Shown here: positions 5,974-6,901 of the stretch, in pieces
Layout of the letters: every line of letters starts with the position of its first letter
Position numbering within the stretch: the stretch's first letter is position 1
NCBI GenBank assembly: GCA_034717835.1
Contig: JAYELZ010000007.1
Location: 1-6,901, forward strand
Source: G713 sp034717835
Lineage (GTDB): Bacteria; Chloroflexota; Anaerolineae; B4-G1; SLSP01
Reading direction: 5' to 3'
DNA length: 6,901 bases
Made by a program: the position numbers and the translations under genes
Notes under the pieces: model-generated
What the model was told of the DNA's origin: nothing
The model's database searches: none
What the model saw: the letters and a program-made list of their open reading frames with translations, nothing else

Positions 5974-6001
5974 TTGATGTACCTTGATAAGGTAGTAAAA
6001 T
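5974..6001 (+). promoter_or_regulatory. Sigma70-like promoter of the efflux adaptor gene
   Basis: TTGATG at 5974-5979 (four of six -35 bases) and TAAAAT at 5996-6001 (five of six -10 bases) are 16 bases apart. The predicted transcript start is near 6008, about 37 bases before the ATG. The spacer is almost entirely filled by a palindrome. Confidence 0.5.
5980..5994. promoter_or_regulatory. Candidate operator: TACCTT-GAT-AAGGTA palindrome
   Basis: Perfect 6-bp inverted arms (5980-5985 and 5989-5994) around GAT lie between the predicted -35 and -10 of the efflux adaptor. This position is typical of repressor sites and of MerR-type activators, although MerR promoters normally have a 19-20 bp spacer rather than 16. 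The regulator is not identified in the window. Confidence 0.5.
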
Positions 6002-6006
6002 CGATA

Positions 6007-6020
6007 TTCGTATTGACGAA
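6007..6020. promoter_or_regulatory. Second palindrome near the predicted transcript start: TTCGT-ATTG-ACGAA
   Basis: Perfect 5-bp arms (6007-6011 and 6016-6020) around ATTG overlap the predicted start of transcription. The centre is about 26 bp from that of the first palindrome. It could be a second operator or a small hairpin at the mRNA 5' end; with arms this short, chance is possible. Confidence 0.35.
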
Positions 6021-6044
6021 CAAATCAGAAGGAGAGAGGCAGCG

Positions 6045-6901
6045 ATGAAACGGATGACATTGACCAGTTTGTTGATTTTGGCATTTGTATTGGCAGCATG
6101 TGGTAGTGAAGGTGAGGCAACCGCGACGCCAGACGTCCTAGAGAGTTATGTGCCCATGATTTCTGTCACCGGTGAAGTGCTGCCGGCGATTAAGGTTACA
6201 GTAAGCTCCCAGACTGGCGGCAGGTTGACCGAATTACCGGTGTCAGCGGGCAGCCAGGTGGCGGCGGGCGCGGTATTGGCGCGCTTGGATGATCGCGCAG
6301 CGCGTTTGGGTGTGCAACAGGCGCAGGCGGTCTTGACCACGGCAGAGGCGCAGTTGGCGCAGGTGCAGGCCGGGGCGCGGGATGTGGATGTGGCGCAGGC
6401 TGAAGCGGCGGTGGAAGTTGCCGAGGCCGGGTTGCAGCTGGTCTGGGAAGGGGCCGACGATCAGCAGCTTATCGCGGCGCAGGCGGAACTCTCCAATGCT
6501 GAAGCGGTACTAAAACAAGCGCAGGGGGCTTATGATCCCATCAAATGGCTGCCGAGTATTAGTATGCGCCCGGAATCGCTGCAGCTGGAACAGGCCACCA
6601 ACGCTTATGACGCCGCGCAAGCGCGTTACCAGGATTTGGCGGAAGGGCCTTCGGCGGCGACTATCCGTCAGGCGCAAGCGCAGGTGGCGCAGGCGGAGGC
6701 GAGCCAGGAGCTGGTGCAGGCTGGCACCACTGCCGAGGCCATCGCGGTAGCAGAAGCGCAGGTAGGGGCGGCCCAAGTGGGCCTGGAGCAAGCGGAACTG
6801 GCGTTGGCGCAGACCGAGATCAGAGCGACCTTTGCCGGCGTGGTGGGCATTACTTTTGTGGAGGCTGGCGAGTTCGTCGCGCCCGGCCAACCGCTTTGCA
6901 T
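6045..6901 (+). CDS. Efflux periplasmic adaptor lipoprotein (HlyD/membrane fusion family), incomplete at the right edge
   Basis: The frame is open from ATG at 6045 to the window end (285 whole codons, no stop). AGAAGGAG at 6027-6034 lies 10 bases upstream. The product begins with a lipoprotein signal, MKRMTLTSLLILAFVLAACG, with lipobox LAAC and Cys19 as the lipidated residue. After a short linker, residues 40-87 are the first half of the biotinyl-lipoyl domain (VTVSSQTGGRL... VSAGSQVAAGAVLARLDD). Residues 88-257 form a long Ala/Gln/Glu-rich coiled-coil hairpin, and residues 258-284 (IRATFAGVVGITFVEAGEFVAPGQPL) return as the second lipoyl half. The beta-barrel and end domains are beyond the edge. 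This family links an inner-membrane ABC or RND pump to export; the pump genes may follow to the right. In an organism with a single membrane it would serve MacA-like or peptide-export roles. The hairpin has four similar units (see findings). GCG and CAG codons are heavily used, following from the Ala/Gln composition. Confidence 0.88.
   Translation, partial: MKRMTLTSLLILAFVLAACGSEGEATATPDVLESYVPMISVTGEVLPAIKVTVSSQTGGRLTELPVSAGSQVAAGAVLARLDDRAARLGVQQAQAVLTTAEAQLAQVQAGARDVDVAQAEAAVEVAEAGLQLVWEGADDQQLIAAQAELSNAEAVLKQAQGAYDPIKWLPSISMRPESLQLEQATNAYDAAQARYQDLAEGPSAATIRQAQAQVAQAEASQELVQAGTTAEAIAVAEAQVGAAQVGLEQAELALAQTEIRATFAGVVGITFVEAGEFVAPGQPLC

Larger units (their letters stand above)
5792..6044. 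other. Divergent intergenic region between the recombinase and the efflux adaptor
   Basis: These 253 bp hold two outward-facing promoter candidates (minus strand 5837-5864, plus strand 5974-6001) and two palindromes near the plus-strand start. The middle (about 5866-5970) shows no convincing gene, terminator or RNA structure. A 61-codon minus-strand frame (5838-6023) covers both promoters, and its product resembles nothing known to me. I do not call it a gene. Confidence 0.7.

Noticed and set aside
5838..6023. A 61-codon minus-strand frame between the recombinase and the adaptor
   Set aside because: It covers both predicted promoters and the palindromes, and its product shows no recognisable feature.

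Overview
The window looks like a piece of a Chloroflexota chromosome, probably Anaerolineae-like. This is an inference from three traits: moderate GC, Thr/Pro-rich (TPTP-type) linkers on an exported protein, and a 7TM-sensor protein with a C-terminal HTH domain that I associate with that phylum. I ran no database search.

Layout. Six genes lie head to tail on the minus strand, so they are read from right to left. In transcription order they are a Xer-type tyrosine recombinase (4883-5791), a trimeric-type purine nucleoside phosphorylase (3945-4787), a two-TM protein with a Thr/Pro linker and an exported beta-type domain (3172-3921), a GNAT acetyltransferase (2575-3105, TTG start), a polytopic sensor protein ending in an HTH domain (679-2568), and the N-terminal 213 residues of an FtsK/SpoIIIE-type DNA translocase that leaves the window at its left edge (1-639). 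Gaps between them are 6 to about 97 bp. No clear terminator interrupts the series, and the best promoter is upstream of the recombinase, so an operon is likely. A 253-bp divergent intergenic region (5792-6044) separates this series from the only plus-strand gene, an RND/ABC-type efflux periplasmic adaptor lipoprotein (6045 to the right edge, incomplete).

How the genes relate. The recombinase and FtsK are known partners in chromosome dimer resolution, and here they bracket one gene series. The phosphorylase is purine salvage and has no obvious link. The sensor/HTH protein is the most unusual gene: it looks like a one-component regulator whose HTH is tethered to an 8-9-TM bundle, with no kinase or cyclase domain. 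The adaptor's upstream region has a sigma70-like promoter with a perfect 6+3+6 palindrome filling its spacer, and a second palindrome just downstream, suggesting repressor or activator control of the efflux gene.

Small-scale structure. Three different short tandem repeats sit in gaps or at a gene end: a heptamer directly before the acetyltransferase Shine-Dalgarno, a CACAGAG octamer before the phosphorylase, and an octamer that encodes the last residues and stop codon of the recombinase. A run of nine C residues (coding strand) lies a few codons before the end of the sensor gene. No tRNA, rRNA, CRISPR array or insertion sequence is visible.
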